Shown: positions 1 through 12,193, counted from the stretch's first letter. The stretch is 41,701 nt of DNA from Azotobacter beijerinckii (GCF_900110885.1 NZ_FOFJ01000031.1:1-41701); one strand, 5' to 3'. Made by a program: numbers and translations. Notes: generated from the sequence alone by a model not told the origin.

Positions 1-290
1 CCGCATCCGCCATCCACCGCCTTGATCCCGGCGTACAGCGGCGAGAGGTCCTGCTGCTCGACGTAGCCCCACACCAACCGCGCCGGATGATCCTCCGAAA
101 GCAGACTCTCCAGGTCACTGGGGCGCAGCTCGATCTGATTCCGGTTCGGGCGCTGCACACGCGCCGCCGCCTTGGCCTTGAGGGGCGGCGCGGGCCGTGC
201 ATCTGGAATAGGTAGATCGTCGAATAACTCGCCACCTGAGCCTGTCATTTTTTGCATCCAGTCCAAATCCTGCGCCCATTCTCGCAACAT
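1..290 (-). CDS. IS1182-family transposase, N-terminal part (runs off window)
   Basis: About 96 residues are visible, starting at ATG 290-288 and continuing past base 1. The stretch RNQIELRPSDLESLL, then SEDHPARLVWGYV and a following LSPLYAGIKAV, is the typical N-terminal region of IS1182/IS5-like DDE transposases, in which this DUF772-type domain precedes the catalytic core. The catalytic DDE residues lie outside the window. The first 15 or so residues are less conserved and a start at the internal Met (KMTGSGG) is possible. Product family is recognised from memory of these transposases, not from a search. Confidence 0.75.
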   Translation of the reverse strand, partial: MLREWAQDLDWMQKMTGSGGELFDDLPIPDARPAPPLKAKAAARVQRPNRNQIELRPSDLESLLSEDHPARLVWGYVEQQDLSPLYAGIKAVDGGC

Positions 291-320
291 GCTGGCCTCG
301 GTGGTTTTTTCACAGCCTCT
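1..320 (-). mobile_element. 5' end of an IS1182-type insertion sequence (partial)
   Basis: The left edge holds the start of a transposase gene reading out of the window. The outer end of the element is not certain: the A-rich tract preceded by GGCTGTG (minus strand, about 304-318) just outside the start codon looks like an IS terminus, but with only one end visible no inverted repeat pair or target duplication can be shown. In Pseudomonas this flank of the M23 peptidase gene normally carries tyrS, so the IS probably lies between the two or replaces tyrS. Confidence 0.55.
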
Positions 321-341
321 CAGGGTTGCCTCATAGGCAAT

Positions 342-373
342 TTGGTTATATTTTAGGCAGTTACTGTAACCAA
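342..373. promoter_or_regulatory. inverted repeat upstream of the M23 peptidase gene
   Basis: Perfect 7-base arms TTGGTTA (342-348) and TAACCAA (367-373) are separated by 18 bases just before the ATG at 387. An AT-rich TATATT at 347-352 could serve as a -10 box, and the right arm would then lie near the transcription start. The symmetry is real; a regulatory role is inferred. Confidence 0.25.
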
Positions 374-386
374 AACACCCTCAGCC

Positions 387-2919
<2,533 letters not shown>

Positions 2920-2943
2920 GCCCCAGGCAATGCGCAGGCCAAC

Positions 2944-2972
2944 AAAAACGCCACCCTTCGGGTGGCGTTTTG
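2944..2972. terminator. bidirectional Rho-independent terminator
   Basis: Stem CGCCACCC (2949-2956), loop TTC, stem GGGTGGCG (2960-2967), flanked by AAAAA on the left and TTTT on the right. It lies between the convergent anmK (+) and erpA (-) and can serve both. Confidence 0.85.
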
Positions 2973-2988
2973 ACTTGAAGATGCAGTC

Positions 2989-3339
2989 TCAGACCGAGAA
3001 GGACTGGCCACAACCGCAGGTGGTCGCGGCATTGGGGTTCTTGATCACGAAACGCGAGCCTTCCAGCCCTTCCTGATAATCCACCTCGGCCCCGGCCAGA
3101 TATTGAAAACTCATCGGATCGACGACCAGGCTGACGCCCTCACGCTCGACGATGGTGTCGTCCTCGGCGACGTCCTCGTCGAAGGTGAATCCATACTGGA
3201 ATCCCGAGCACCCACCACCGGTGACGAAAACGCGGAGCTTCAGACGCGGATTGCCTTCCTCGCTGATTAGGGTCTTCACCTTGTTTGCAGCCCCCGGCGT
3301 GAAGAGCAGCGGGGTCGGGGTGAAGGTTTCGACGGTCAT
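2989..3339 (-). CDS. erpA: A-type iron-sulfur cluster carrier protein ErpA
   Basis: A 116-residue A-type carrier that delivers Fe-S clusters to apoproteins. The three cluster-binding cysteines are present: C44 in [11 protein letters not shown], and C108 and C110 in the C-terminal [11 protein letters not shown]. Length and sequence are those of ErpA rather than IscA or NfuA; its place between anmK and argC matches Pseudomonas, where erpA follows anmK on the opposite strand. The gene has its own 160-base upstream region and shares the terminator at 2944-2972 with anmK. Confidence 0.95.
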   Translation of the reverse strand: MTVETFTPTPLLFTPGAANKVKTLISEEGNPRLKLRVFVTGGGCSGFQYGFTFDEDVAEDDTIVEREGVSLVVDPMSFQYLAGAEVDYQEGLEGSRFVIKNPNAATTCGCGQSFSV

Positions 3340-3501
3340 GCTGGTGACTCCCCGGCGCCATGCGCCCTAACTTTCATTGACGGCGGATTATCCACCCGCT
3401 CGGAAAACCCGGTCAACCGACGGTCCCGACCCCGCCCTCCCGCAGGCCTTGCCGGCGGTCGGCTCTCGGAAGGCAGGGCACTCGGCAACCGGCCTTCTCG
3501 A

Positions 3502-4536
3502 TCAGGGCAGCAAGGCGGCATGGGCCAGGCCGAGCCGCTCGTCCAGCCCGAAGAGGATGTTCATGTTCTGCACCGCCTGCCCGGAGGCCCCCTTGACCAG
3601 GTTGTCGATCACCGACAGCACCACCACCAGATCGCCGCCCTGTGGCCGGTGCACGGCAATGCGGCAGACGTTGGCCCCCCGCACGCTGCGGGTTTCCGGA
3701 TGGCTGCCGGCCGGCATCACGTCGACGAAGGGCTCGTCGGCATAGCGTTTCTCGTAAAGCGCCTGCAGGTCCACGGCGCGGTCGGCGACGGTCGCATACA
3801 GGGTGGCATGGATGCCGCGAATCATCGGCGTGAGGTGTGGCACGAAGGTCAATCCGACCTCACCCCCGGCCGCGCGGCGCAGGCCCTGGCTGATCTCCGG
3901 CAGGTGACGATGCCCCTTCACCGAGTAGGCCATCATGCTTTCGCCGGCCTCGCAGAACAGCGAACCAACCTTGGCCCCACGGCCGGCACCGCTGACCCCG
4001 GACTTGCAATCGGCGATCAGCCGCGCGTTGTCGGCCAGACCGGCCTCCAGCAGCGGCAGGAAGCCCAACTGGGTGGCGGTCGGATAGCAGCCGGGGACGG
4101 CGATCAGACGCGCCGTACGGATCTGCTCGCGATTCACTTCCGGCAGGCCATAGACCGCCTCCGGCAGCAGCTCCGGGGCGCCGTGCGGCTGACCGTACCA
4201 GCGGGCCCATTCCTCGGCGTCCTGCAGCCGAAAGTCGGCGGACAGGTCGATCACCCGGGTGCCGGCAGCCAGCAGCTCGCCGGCCAGGGCATGGGCGACA
4301 CCGTGCGGCGTGGCGAAGAACACCACGTCGCAACCACCCAGAATGACGCTGTCCGGCACGCTGAAGGCCAGTCCGTCGTAATGGCCACGCAGGTTCGGGT
4401 ACATATCGGCCACCTTCACCCCTGCCTCCGAGCGCGAGGTGATCACCGCCACCTCCGCCTGGGGATGCTGCGCCAGCAGACGCAGCAGTTCGACCCCGGT
4501 GTAGCCCGTGCCGCCAACGATACCGACCTTGATCAT
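3502..4536 (-). CDS. argC: N-acetyl-gamma-glutamyl-phosphate reductase
   Basis: Third enzyme of arginine synthesis: NADPH-dependent reduction of N-acetylglutamyl phosphate to the semialdehyde, in the cytoplasm. The start was set at ATG 4536-4534, giving 344 residues beginning [20 protein letters not shown], with the Rossmann motif GGTGYTG at 8-14 and the catalytic cysteine C150 in [13 protein letters not shown] longer open frame extends 22 codons upstream but has no homology-like start. A GAGG-type ribosome site precedes the chosen ATG. It is a single gene here, separated by 160 bases from erpA and divergent from the HemJ-like gene. Confidence 0.95.
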   Translation of the reverse strand: MIKVGIVGGTGYTGVELLRLLAQHPQAEVAVITSRSEAGVKVADMYPNLRGHYDGLAFSVPDSVILGGCDVVFFATPHGVAHALAGELLAAGTRVIDLSADFRLQDAEEWARWYGQPHGAPELLPEAVYGLPEVNREQIRTARLIAVPGCYPTATQLGFLPLLEAGLADNARLIADCKSGVSGAGRGAKVGSLFCEAGESMMAYSVKGHRHLPEISQGLRRAAGGEVGLTFVPHLTPMIRGIHATLYATVADRAVDLQALYEKRYADEPFVDVMPAGSHPETRSVRGANVCRIAVHRPQGGDLVVVLSVIDNLVKGASGQAVQNMNILFGLDERLGLAHAALLP

Positions 4537-4669
4537 AACCCGTCCTCGCCTCAAGCCAGTGAAAGGGTGCCGATGATAAAGCCCCGGCTGGCGGCGGGCC
4601 AACCGCCCGGATGACGTGCACGGCTGCCAGCCACTAGTATTCCGGGGTTACCGCTATCGGGAGTACCCC

Positions 4670-5098
4670 ATGCTCTACCTCTGGCTGAAAGCCCTGCACA
4701 TCATCGCCGTCGTCTGCTGGTTCGCCGGACTCTTCTACCTGCCGCGCCTGTTCGTCTACCACGCCATGAGCGAGGACCATGCCAGCCGCGAACGCTTCTG
4801 CGTCATGGAGCGCAAGCTCTACCGGGGCATCATGAACCCCTCGCTGATCGCCACCCTGCTGCTCGGCGCAGGCCTCATCGCACTGAACCCGGGCTATTAC
4901 TTCAGCCAAGGCTGGATGCATGCGAAGCTCGCTGCGGTCCTTCTGCTGATCGGCTACCACCATGCCTGCGGCGCCCAGCTCAAGCGCTTCGCCAAGGGCG
5001 AAACCCCACACGGCCATGTGTTCTTCCGCTGGTTCAACGAAGTCCCCGTGCTGTTCCTGCTGGCCATCGTGATCCTGGTCGTGGTGCGGCCCTTCTGA
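4670..5098 (+). CDS. hemJ: HemJ-like protoporphyrinogen oxidase (CopD/UPF0093 family)
   Basis: A 142-residue integral membrane protein with about four transmembrane segments. It starts MLYLWLKALHIIAVVCWFAG at ATG 4670; an upstream in-frame ATG at 4616 overlaps the argC promoter region and lacks family similarity. HemJ oxidises protoporphyrinogen IX to protoporphyrin IX in bacteria lacking HemY or HemG, and carries a conserved early histidine, here H10, and the WMHAKL motif seen near residue 83. Neighbours (argC, HIT, coq7) match the Pseudomonas order, where this gene is annotated as conserved hypothetical or HemJ. Function is by family; activity is not shown by the sequence. Confidence 0.8.
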   Translation: MLYLWLKALHIIAVVCWFAGLFYLPRLFVYHAMSEDHASRERFCVMERKLYRGIMNPSLIATLLLGAGLIALNPGYYFSQGWMHAKLAAVLLLIGYHHACGAQLKRFAKGETPHGHVFFRWFNEVPVLFLLAIVILVVVRPF

Positions 5099-5202
5099 TG
5101 CCCTCGGAGCCCAACAGGACGGCTCCACATCGACTCGCCACTGGCCGCTACAGAACGCCCCCGTTAAACTCGGGACCTTCATAACAGGCAGGGAGACCGT
5201 CC

Positions 5203-5541
5203 GTGGACTGTCTATTTTGCAAGATCGCGGCCGGGGAAATCCCGGCGCGCAAGCTCTACGAGGACGACCAGGTCGTTGCCTTCCACGACATCGGCCCGCA
5301 GGCGCCGGTGCACTTTCTGGTCATTCCGAAGCGGCACATTCCCACCCTCAACGACCTGGGCGAAGCGGACAGACTGCTTGCCGGACACCTGCTCTTCACC
5401 GCCCAGCGGCTGGCCAGGGAGCAGGGCTGCGAAGAGGGCTTTCGCGTGGTGATGAACTGCAACGAGCAAGGCGGACAGACCGTCTACCACATCCACATGC
5501 ATGTGCTCGGCCAGCGCCAGATGCACTGGCCGCCGGGCTGA
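5203..5541 (+). CDS. HIT (histidine triad) family nucleotide-binding protein
   Basis: A 112-residue HIT-domain protein of the HinT type, a purine nucleoside phosphoramidase or AMP-lysine hydrolase. The active-site triad motif is H96-I-H98-M-H100 within [12 protein letters not shown]. The N-terminal CxxC pair (DCLFCKI, C3 and C6) is typical of zinc-binding HinT relatives. It uses a GTG start (5203-5205), preceded by AGGGAGA; no ATG is available upstream in frame, and the family normally begins at MDCLFCKI. The gene lies 104 bases after hemJ and 85 bases before coq7, in the same direction. Confidence 0.9.
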   Translation: MDCLFCKIAAGEIPARKLYEDDQVVAFHDIGPQAPVHFLVIPKRHIPTLNDLGEADRLLAGHLLFTAQRLAREQGCEEGFRVVMNCNEQGGQTVYHIHMHVLGQRQMHWPPG

Positions 5542-5626
5542 GGCTCTGCGCCGCGCCTGCGGCCCCTTCCCCCAAGCAGCGACCGCCTGGGTTAAACTGC
5601 CCGGCATGAATTCTCCCGGAGGTTCC

Positions 5627-6274
5627 ATGGCCAACGAACGCCACTACTCGGCCGTCGACCGTCTGCTGCTGCAGGCCGATGCCGCCCTGCGCACCCTGCT
5701 GCCCTTCAGCGGCAAGCCCTATCGCCCGTCACCGGCGCAGGGCGAACCGGAAACCCAGCTCGACGCCGGCAAGGCCCGCCACGTCGCCGGCCTGATGCGC
5801 ATCAACCACACCGGCGAGGTCTGCGCCCAGGCGCTCTACCAGGGCCAGTCGCTGACTGCCCGGCTGCCGCAGGTGCGCAGTGCCATGGAACAGGCCGCCA
5901 ACGAGGAAGTCGATCACCTGGCTTGGTGCGAACAGCGCATCCGCGAACTGGACAGCCGGCCCAGCCTGCTCAATCCGCTGTTCTACGGCCTGTCCTTCGG
6001 CATCGGCGCGGCCGCCGGGATGATCAGCGACAGGGTCAGCCTGGGCTTCGTCGCCGCGACCGAGGACCAGGTCTGCAAGCACCTGGACGAGCATCTGGAC
6101 CAGTTGCCGGAGGAAGACCGGAAATCCCGCGCCATCCTCGAGCAGATGCGCATCGACGAGCAGCAGCACGCCACCACCGCCCTCGAGGCCGGCGGCCTGC
6201 GCTTCCCGGGGCCGGTCAAGCTCGGCATGAGCCTGCTGTCCAAGGTGATGACCAAGACCACCTACCGGATCTGA
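5627..6274 (+). CDS. coq7: 2-polyprenyl-3-methyl-6-methoxy-1,4-benzoquinone monooxygenase
   Basis: A 215-residue diiron hydroxylase for the last ring hydroxylation of ubiquinone synthesis at the membrane. All six predicted iron ligands are present: E64 ([12 protein letters not shown]), E94 and H97 (ANEEVDHL), E146 (AATEDQVC), E178 and H181 (RIDEQQHA). The start was placed at ATG 5627 because GGAGG sits six bases upstream and the sequence then begins [14 protein letters not shown] as in Pseudomonas Coq7; an ATG at 5606 would add seven residues. Followed by a hairpin terminator. Confidence 0.95.
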   Translation: MANERHYSAVDRLLLQADAALRTLLPFSGKPYRPSPAQGEPETQLDAGKARHVAGLMRINHTGEVCAQALYQGQSLTARLPQVRSAMEQAANEEVDHLAWCEQRIRELDSRPSLLNPLFYGLSFGIGAAAGMISDRVSLGFVAATEDQVCKHLDEHLDQLPEEDRKSRAILEQMRIDEQQHATTALEAGGLRFPGPVKLGMSLLSKVMTKTTYRI

Positions 6275-6299
6275 GCGGCACAACCTGTCGAGCAAGACA

Positions 6300-6327
6300 A
6301 AGGGCGCCGCGGCGCCCTTGGTCTTTT
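6300..6327. terminator. Rho-independent terminator between coq7 and speD
   Basis: AAGGGCGCC (6300-6308) pairs with GGCGCCCTT (6311-6319), followed by a T-rich tract ending TCTTTT. It lies between convergent coq7 and speD. Confidence 0.7.
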
Positions 6328-6352
6328 GGGTTCGAGCCTGAAGCCGGATGCC

Positions 6353-7147
6353 TCAGTGCGGCATGTTGCGCGCGTAGAAGATCTCCAGCATCTCGTGACG
6401 CAGCCGCTCCTCCACCTGCTTGCGCTGCTCGCCGGACAGGTTGCGGGTGGCGTCGCCGAACAGGTAGTTGTCCAGGTCGAAGTCCTTGAGCAGCATCTTG
6501 GTGTGGAACATGTTCTCCTGATACACGTTCACGTCGGTCATCTGGTAGGCCGCGCGGGTATCCGCGGAGAGATATTTCTGGATCGAGTTGATCTCATGAT
6601 CGATGAAGTGCTTGCGGCCCTCCACGTCGCGGGTGAAGCCCCGCACGCGGTAGTCCACGGTGACGATGTCCGAGTCGAACTGGTGGATCAGGTAATTGAG
6701 CGCCTTCAGCGGCGAGATCACCCCGCAGGTGGACACGTCGATATCCACCCGGAAGGTGGCCAGCCCATCGACCGGATGGATTTCCGGGTAGGTGTGCACG
6801 GTGATGTGGCTCTTGTCCAGGTGCGCCAGGATGGTTTCCGGCAGAGGCCCCGGCGACTCCTCGATCTGACTCTCGGTCGGCTCGACCGGCTGCTCGGAGA
6901 TCAGGATGGTCACGCTGGCACCCTGCGGGTCGTAGTCCTGGCGGGCGATGTTCAGTACATTGGCACCGATGATGTCGACAACATCGGTGAGAATCTGCGT
7001 CAGCCGCTGGGCATCGTATTCTTCGTCGATATACCGGACATAGGCCTGCTGATCTTCCGGCGTTTCCGCGTAGCAGATGTCGTAGATGTTGAAGCTCAAG
7101 GTCTTGGTCAGGTTGTTGAACCCATGGAGCTTGAGTTTGCTTTTCAC
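6353..7147 (-). CDS. speD: adenosylmethionine decarboxylase proenzyme
   Basis: SpeD makes decarboxylated S-adenosylmethionine, the aminopropyl donor for spermidine. The protein is a 264-residue Escherichia-type proenzyme. It cleaves itself between K112 and S113 in [13 protein letters not shown], and S113 becomes the pyruvoyl cofactor. The start was set at GTG 7147-7145, giving [19 protein letters not shown], which is the family N-terminus; the open frame continues 24 codons upstream without similarity. The conserved central block [17 protein letters not shown] is intact. No speE is adjacent in this window. The gene is transcribed towards coq7. Confidence 0.95.
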   Translation of the reverse strand: MKSKLKLHGFNNLTKTLSFNIYDICYAETPEDQQAYVRYIDEEYDAQRLTQILTDVVDIIGANVLNIARQDYDPQGASVTILISEQPVEPTESQIEESPGPLPETILAHLDKSHITVHTYPEIHPVDGLATFRVDIDVSTCGVISPLKALNYLIHQFDSDIVTVDYRVRGFTRDVEGRKHFIDHEINSIQKYLSADTRAAYQMTDVNVYQENMFHTKMLLKDFDLDNYLFGDATRNLSGEQRKQVEERLRHEMLEIFYARNMPH

Positions 7148-7364
7148 CGTTTGGAAACTCTCAGTCGATGCGGCCCCGCCGCGTGATTGGGCATGCCCGT
7201 CAGATGCGCAGGAGGGCATCTGCGTGGGACGGTTAACACCTCTTCGCGTTGGCGATTGTGGTTGTGCTGCCGGGGCCAGATGCCCCCGAAAATGGGGGCG
7301 AATTATGCAGAGCTGCGCGTCGCGATGCCAGCGTCCGCACAGCCTTCGCGATCGTTGGGACGAT

Positions 7365-7787
7365 TCAGCCGAGTTCGACGATCTCGTAGTCGTGGCCGAT
7401 CTCCACGCCGGCGCGCCCCAGCATGATGGACGCGGAACAGTATTTCTCCGCGGACAGCTCCACCGCCCGCTTGACCTGCGCCTCCTTCAGCCCCCGCCCC
7501 TTGACCACGAAGTGCAGGTGGATCTTGGTGAACACCTTGGGGTCCTCGCCGGCCCGCTCGGCCTCCAGGAAAGCCTCGCAGCTTTCCACCGCCTGCCGCG
7601 ACTTCTTCAGGATGCTCACCACGTCGAAGCTGGAGCAGCCGCCCAGACCGAGCAGCAGCATCTCCATCGGCCGGATGCCGAGGTTGCGCCCGCCGTTCTC
7701 CGGCGGGCCATCCATGACCACCGCATGACCGCTGCCGGACTCGCCGATGAACATGGCTTCGCCGGCCCATTGAATGCGCGCTTTCAT
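7365..7787 (-). CDS. OsmC/Ohr-family protein
   Basis: A 140-residue OsmC-fold protein, a family of cysteine peroxidases that reduce organic hydroperoxides. The two conserved cysteines are C51 in [12 protein letters not shown] and C117 in [11 protein letters not shown]. The C-terminal region ends in the family-typical [11 protein letters not shown]. It resembles the YhfA-type subgroup adjacent to vfr in Pseudomonas rather than Ohr itself; subgroup assignment is by memory. It is divergent from vfr with 229 bases between, and its start [13 protein letters not shown] follows an AGGGAG ribosome site. Confidence 0.88.
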   Translation of the reverse strand: MKARIQWAGEAMFIGESGSGHAVVMDGPPENGGRNLGIRPMEMLLLGLGGCSSFDVVSILKKSRQAVESCEAFLEAERAGEDPKVFTKIHLHFVVKGRGLKEAQVKRAVELSAEKYCSASIMLGRAGVEIGHDYEIVELG

Positions 7788-8016
7788 CGCCAGACTCCCT
7801 TGCTGAAAATGCCGCGAATTCTAGCACAGCGCCCCTTGCCCACCGCCGCGGCCCGGAAAACGGGAAAGAGCGGGGGAGATGTTCGCTCCATCACAAATCG
7901 GTCCCGGCATGGCACGCGTGCCTGTTAAGCTGGCGCCGGTTTACTGGCACACTTAAGCCACAAATAGAAAACCGCCAGATGACAAGGACCTATTTCCACT
8001 CCAAGGGGAACCCCGC

Positions 8017-8664
8017 GTGGTCGCTCTCACCCTTCTTCCACCCAAGCCCAACACCCACGACAAGCTGCTCGCCCATTGCCATCGGCGCCGCTACACCGCC
8101 AAGAGCACCATCATCTATGCGGGTGACCGGTGCGAAAGCCTGTTCTTCATCATCAAGGGGTCGGTCACCATCCTCATCGAGGATGACGACGGACGCGAGA
8201 TGATCATCGCCTACCTGAACGCCGGGGACTTCTTCGGCGAGATGGGACTGTTCGACAAGGAAGGCAGCGAGAAGGAACGCAGCGCCTGGGTCCGCGCCAA
8301 GACCGAGTGCGAAGTGGCGGAACTCAGCTATGCCAAATTCCGCGAACTGGCCCAGCAGGACCCGGAAATCCTCTACGCCCTCGGCCGGCAGATGGCCGAC
8401 CGCCTGCGCAACACCACCCGCAAGGTCGGCGACCTGGCCTTCCTCGACGTCACCGGCCGCGTGGCGCGCACCCTGCTCGACCTGTGCAAGCAGCCCGACG
8501 CCATGACCCATCCCGACGGCATGCAGATCAAGATCACCCGTCAGGAAATCGGCCGCATCGTCGGTTGCTCGCGGGAAATGGTCGGCCGCGTTCTGAAGAG
8601 CCTGGAGGAACAAGGCCTGGTTCACGTCAAGGGAAAGACCATGGTGGTCTTCGGCACCCGCTGA
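8017..8664 (+). CDS. vfr: cAMP-binding global transcription regulator Vfr (CRP family)
   Basis: A 215-residue CRP-family activator. The N-terminal cyclic-nucleotide domain has the cAMP pocket [10 protein letters not shown] followed by [19 protein letters not shown]. The C-terminal winged helix carries the recognition helix region [20 protein letters not shown]. The central and C-terminal parts are nearly identical to Pseudomonas Vfr as I remember it; the N-terminal ten residues differ. The start is GTG 8017-8019, preceded by AAGGGGAA; the next residues MVALTLLP parallel MVAI in Pseudomonas. Position next to trpC, convergent, is conserved in Pseudomonas. Vfr controls catabolism, motility and, in Azotobacter relatives, probably encystment-linked genes, which is inference. 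Confidence 0.95.
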   Translation: MVALTLLPPKPNTHDKLLAHCHRRRYTAKSTIIYAGDRCESLFFIIKGSVTILIEDDDGREMIIAYLNAGDFFGEMGLFDKEGSEKERSAWVRAKTECEVAELSYAKFRELAQQDPEILYALGRQMADRLRNTTRKVGDLAFLDVTGRVARTLLDLCKQPDAMTHPDGMQIKITRQEIGRIVGCSREMVGRVLKSLEEQGLVHVKGKTMVVFGTR

Positions 8665-8677
8665 CGACCCGCCTCCA

Positions 8678-8708
8678 GCCCGGCGCGCCACACGCCGGGC
8701 CGCCTTTC
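8678..8708. terminator. hairpin terminator between vfr and trpC
   Basis: GCCCGGCG (8678-8685) pairs with CGCCGGGC (8693-8700) over a seven-base loop; CGCCTTT follows. The T-tract is short. It lies between the convergent vfr and trpC stop codons. Confidence 0.6.
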
Positions 8709-8710
8709 CC

Positions 8711-9514
8711 TCAGGCGCTCGGGAAGAACAGCCGGCGCAGCTCGGCACCCGGCTTCTCGGCACGCATGAACGCCTCGCCGACGAGGAAGGCGTACACGCC
8801 GCTGACCTCCATCAGTTCGACATCGGCACGGTTGAGAATGCCGCTCTCGGTGATCACCAGACGGTCCCGCGGTACCTTCGGCAACAGGTCGAGGGTGACT
8901 TCCAGGCTCACCTCGAAGGTGTGCAGGTTGCGGTTGTTGATGCCGATCAGCGGCGTTTCCAGCTGCAGCGCCCGCTCCAGCTCAGCGCCGTCATGCACCT
9001 CCACCAGCACGTCGAGACCGACCGACTTCGCTGTGGCGGCCAGCTCCATCATCTGCGCATCGCCCAGCGCGGCGACGATCAGCAGCACGCAATCGGCACC
9101 CAGCGCACGGGCCTCGACCACCTGATAGGGATCGACCAGGAAATCCTTGCGGATCACCGGCAGGCGGCAAGCCGCGCGGGCCTCCTGCAGATAGGCGTCG
9201 CCCCCCTGGAAGAAGTCCACGTCGGTCAGCACCGACAGGCAGGTCGCCCCGCCCTCCTCGTAGCTTTTGGCGATCTCCGCGGGGACGAAGTGCTCGCGCA
9301 GCACGCCCTTGCTCGGCGAGGCCTTCTTGACCTCGGCGATCACCGCCGGCTGCTTGCGCCCGACCTGCGCCTGCAGGGCCGCGGCGAAGCCGCGCGGGGC
9401 ACTGGCGGAACGGGCCAGTGCCTCGACCTCGGCGAGCGGGACACGGGCGCTGCGCTCGGCGACTTCCTCGACCTTGCGCGCAATGATCTTTTCCAGAACG
9501 GTAGGCAGGCTCAC
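8711..9514 (-). CDS. trpC: indole-3-glycerol-phosphate synthase
   Basis: A 267-residue monofunctional TIM-barrel enzyme that closes the indole ring in tryptophan synthesis. The motif [11 protein letters not shown] at residues 60-70 holds catalytic and phosphate-contact residues, and [14 protein letters not shown] with VITESGI near the C-terminus complete the family signature. The start is GTG 9514-9512 ([14 protein letters not shown]), which overlaps the trpD stop by four bases (GTGA), the usual coupling in this operon. The open frame can be extended upstream within trpD, but that region is trpD in another frame. No trpF fusion is present. Confidence 0.95.
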   Translation of the reverse strand: MSLPTVLEKIIARKVEEVAERSARVPLAEVEALARSASAPRGFAAALQAQVGRKQPAVIAEVKKASPSKGVLREHFVPAEIAKSYEEGGATCLSVLTDVDFFQGGDAYLQEARAACRLPVIRKDFLVDPYQVVEARALGADCVLLIVAALGDAQMMELAATAKSVGLDVLVEVHDGAELERALQLETPLIGINNRNLHTFEVSLEVTLDLLPKVPRDRLVITESGILNRADVELMEVSGVYAFLVGEAFMRAEKPGAELRRLFFPSA

Positions 9515-10557
9515 GCTTGATTCTCCTGACGAAAGACGGCGGTGATGGAGACCAGCTCCTCCAGCTTGTCGCGCGCCAGCCCGGTGTGCAGGGCATCGTG
9601 GGCCAGCGCCACGCCCTCCTTCAGGCTGCCGGCCCGGTCGGCGGCATAGAGCGCGGCGCCGGCATTGAGCACGATCATCTCGGCGGCCTTCTGGCCATTC
9701 TCGCTCCGGCGCCGGCCGAGGGCATCGCGGATCAACGCCAACGACTCCTGCGGCCCCTCCACATTGAGGCCGATCAGGCTCTGGCTCTTGATGCCGAAAT
9801 CCTCCGGCTGGACGAGGTACTCGCCGATTTCGCCGTTCTTCAGCTCGGCGACATGGGTCGGTGCGGCCAGGCTGATCTCGTCCAGGCCGTCCTGGGCATG
9901 CACCACCAGTACATGCTCGCTGCCCAGACGGGCCATCACCTCGGCCAGCGGCCGGCACAACGCTTGGCTGAACACTCCGAGCACCTGATGCTTCACCCCG
10001 GCCGGATTGGTCATCGGCCCGAGCATGTTGAACAGCGTGCGCAAGCCGAGTTCGCGGCGCGGACCGATGGCATGCTTCATCGCGCCGTGGTGGGCGGGAG
10101 CGAACATGAAGCCGACGCCGACCGACTCGACGCAGCGCGCCACCTGCTCGGGGGAGAGGTCCAGATAGACCCCGGCAGCCTCCAGCAGGTCGGCGCTACC
10201 GCTCTTGCCGGAAACCGCGCGGTTGCCGTGCTTGGCCACCCGGCCGCCGGCCGCGGCGACGACGAAGGCCGCCGCGGTGGAGACGTTGAAGATGTTCATG
10301 CCGTCGCCGCCGGTACCGCAGGTGTCGACCAGACGCTCGACGCCGATCCGCACCGGCGCGGCCAACTCGCGCATGACCAGCGCGGCGCCGACGATCTCGT
10401 CGATGCTCTCGCTCTTCATGCGCATGCCCATGAGAAAGGCGCCGATCTGCGCATCGCTGCACTGGCCGGTCATGATCAGGCGCATTACCTGCTGCATTTC
10501 CGCCGTGCTCAGATCGAGGCGGTTGACCACCCGGTCCAGGGCCTGCTTGATGTCCAT
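9511..10557 (-). CDS. trpD: anthranilate phosphoribosyltransferase
   Basis: A 348-residue enzyme that transfers the phosphoribosyl group of PRPP to anthranilate. The PRPP/Mg motif [17 protein letters not shown] is at residues 78-94 and [18 protein letters not shown] at 109-126, both complete. The start ATG 10557-10555 overlaps the trpG stop by one base (TGATG), and the end overlaps the trpC start by four bases, so trpG-trpD-trpC are translated as a coupled unit. Confidence 0.96.
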   Translation of the reverse strand: MDIKQALDRVVNRLDLSTAEMQQVMRLIMTGQCSDAQIGAFLMGMRMKSESIDEIVGAALVMRELAAPVRIGVERLVDTCGTGGDGMNIFNVSTAAAFVVAAAGGRVAKHGNRAVSGKSGSADLLEAAGVYLDLSPEQVARCVESVGVGFMFAPAHHGAMKHAIGPRRELGLRTLFNMLGPMTNPAGVKHQVLGVFSQALCRPLAEVMARLGSEHVLVVHAQDGLDEISLAAPTHVAELKNGEIGEYLVQPEDFGIKSQSLIGLNVEGPQESLALIRDALGRRRSENGQKAAEMIVLNAGAALYAADRAGSLKEGVALAHDALHTGLARDKLEELVSITAVFRQENQA

Positions 10558-11150
10558 CAGCGCACGCCTCCGCTCTGCTTCAGGAAGTTGGCGAACAGCT
10601 CGTGTCCCTGCTCGGTGAGAATCGACTCGGGGTGGAACTGCACGCCTTCGATGTTCAGGGTCTTGTGCCGCAGGCCCATGATCTCGTCCACCGAGCCGTC
10701 CTCGAACTGGGTCCAGGCGGTGATCTCCAGGCACTCCGGCAGGGTTTCGCGCTTGACCACCAGGGAATGGTAGCGGGTCACGGTGAGCGGGTTGTTGAGG
10801 CCGGCGAACACCCCCCGGTCATGGTGGAACACCGGGCTGGTCTTGCCGTGCATGGCCACCCGCGCGCGCACCACGTCGCCGCCGAAGGCCTGGCCGATGC
10901 TCTGGTGGCCGAGGCAGACGCCGAGGATCGGCAGCTTGCCGGCGAAGTGACGGATCGCCTCCAGCGACACCCCGGCCTCGCTGGGCGTGCAGGGGCCGGG
11001 CGAGACCACCAGGCGCTCCGGGCGCAGGGCCTCGATCTCGGCGATGCTCAGCTCGTCGTTGCGGATCACCTTGACCTCCGCCCCCAGCTCGCCGAGATAG
11101 TGGACGACGTTGTAGGTGAAGGAATCGTAATTATCGATCATCAGCAGCAT
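10557..11150 (-). CDS. trpG: anthranilate synthase glutamine amidotransferase component
   Basis: A 197-residue class I glutamine amidotransferase that supplies ammonia to TrpE. The catalytic triad is visible: C79 in [11 protein letters not shown], with H173 and E175 in VQFHPESIL. The N-terminal [13 protein letters not shown] is typical of TrpG/PabA. Being next to trpD and trpC favours TrpG over PabA, although these subunits can be shared between folate and tryptophan synthesis. First gene of the trpGDC unit; trpE is not present in the window. Confidence 0.95.
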   Translation of the reverse strand: MLLMIDNYDSFTYNVVHYLGELGAEVKVIRNDELSIAEIEALRPERLVVSPGPCTPSEAGVSLEAIRHFAGKLPILGVCLGHQSIGQAFGGDVVRARVAMHGKTSPVFHHDRGVFAGLNNPLTVTRYHSLVVKRETLPECLEITAWTQFEDGSVDEIMGLRHKTLNIEGVQFHPESILTEQGHELFANFLKQSGGVR

Positions 11151-11548
11151 GGTAGGCGTAACCCCTTGGTATTACTGCTTTTTACTAGGCGCTGACTGAT
11201 TTCGCGTCCGCTTGTATACCCGCTACTTTTTTCGCTGGGCCGTTTGACAATGGTGCGGATCGACAGAAAACAGGGAAGCGGCGTATTCGTTCCGGCTGGC
11301 CGGAAAAGACAGGAGGTTAAGCGCGCCAGCGCCAACGGGCGTGGGCCTTGACGACTCGCATCAGAAGGGTGCTGCTGGATGTCACGGAAATGTCTCGCCT
11401 TGCTATCGGGGCACAGTAGCCCAGGCCCGGTCGGCCTGCAACCGGACTATACCAGAGCGCACGGCCCGGCAGCGCCGGCGCGCGGCAGGCGCGGTATGAT
11501 CGCGCCCGTTTTCCACGCCAGCCGCAAAAGAGACGAGCCTGCGCCGCC
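11151..11548. other. intergenic region between divergent trpG and the TPR gene
   Basis: About 400 bases without a convincing gene. The trpG side is relatively AT-rich, with TATACA near 11213 on the minus strand, but no well-spaced -35 partner was found. A TATGAT at 11495-11500 could be a -10 box for the TPR gene. No trp leader peptide with tandem Trp codons, and no clear attenuator, was seen. The small open frame here (minus, 11141-11335) has no gene-like composition. Confidence 0.4.
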
Positions 11549-12058
11549 ATGATCAAGACACCCTTCGGGATTTCCGGCCTGTGGCCGGCCCTGCTGCTCT
11601 GGGCCCTCGGCTCGGCTCTGCCCGCCAGCGCGGCCGCGCAGGAAAACCAGGCGGTGGTCGCCCTGATGAAAACCGCCATCGAGGAATTCGGCGCCGGGCG
11701 GCCCGATCAGGCCGCGTCCGCCCTGGAACGGGGACTGCGCATCGAGCCGGACAACGCCATCCTCTGGCACTACCTGGGGCAGACCCGTCTGCATCAGGGA
11801 CATTATCAGGAGGCCGAGTCCCTGGCTGCCAAGTCCAACACCTTGGCCGGCGACAACGCCGCCTTGCGGGCGCGCAACGCCTGGCTGATCGGCGCGGCCC
11901 GGCAGGCCGCCAACCAGAACCGCACCCCGCCGGCCACCGACGGCGAGCGGGTCCTGCAGCAGCGACTCGACGCGGAGATCGAACGACGCCGGCAAGCCGA
12001 GGCCGAGGTCGCCGCCCTGCGCGAACGGCTGGAGCAGGAACAGGCGCGACGCCGCTAG
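11549..12058 (+). CDS. exported TPR-containing protein with C-terminal coiled coil
   Basis: A 169-residue protein of unknown specific role. Residues 1-30 form a signal peptide (hydrophobic core GLWPALLLWALGSALP, then an ASAAAQ cleavage region). Residues about 35-95 contain tetratricopeptide-like repeats (RPDQAASALERGLRIEPDN, then AILWHYLGQTRLHQGHYQ). Residues about 135-169 form a charged coiled coil rich in Glu, Arg and Ala. Such periplasmic or lipid-side TPR proteins act as protein-interaction modules. No lipobox cysteine is seen. It precedes dedA by 135 bases on the same strand; an operon is possible but not required. Confidence 0.7.
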   Translation: MIKTPFGISGLWPALLLWALGSALPASAAAQENQAVVALMKTAIEEFGAGRPDQAASALERGLRIEPDNAILWHYLGQTRLHQGHYQEAESLAAKSNTLAGDNAALRARNAWLIGAARQAANQNRTPPATDGERVLQQRLDAEIERRRQAEAEVAALRERLEQEQARRR

Positions 12059-12193
12059 GCCGAGGCCTCCCGCTCTGCCGTGCGAGCGTTTCGCCTGGGC
12101 GGTGCACGCCCCATGTATCATGGACTCGGCAGCAACCCCGTTCAGAAAACCGCATAGACAACCCAGGCGCGCAGGCGCAAGAGACCCCCACGA

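Noticed and set aside
11141..11335. A 64-codon open frame upstream of trpG as a possible trp leader or small gene
   Set aside because: No tandem Trp codons, no attenuator-like stems, no ribosome site, and it overlaps the trpG start.
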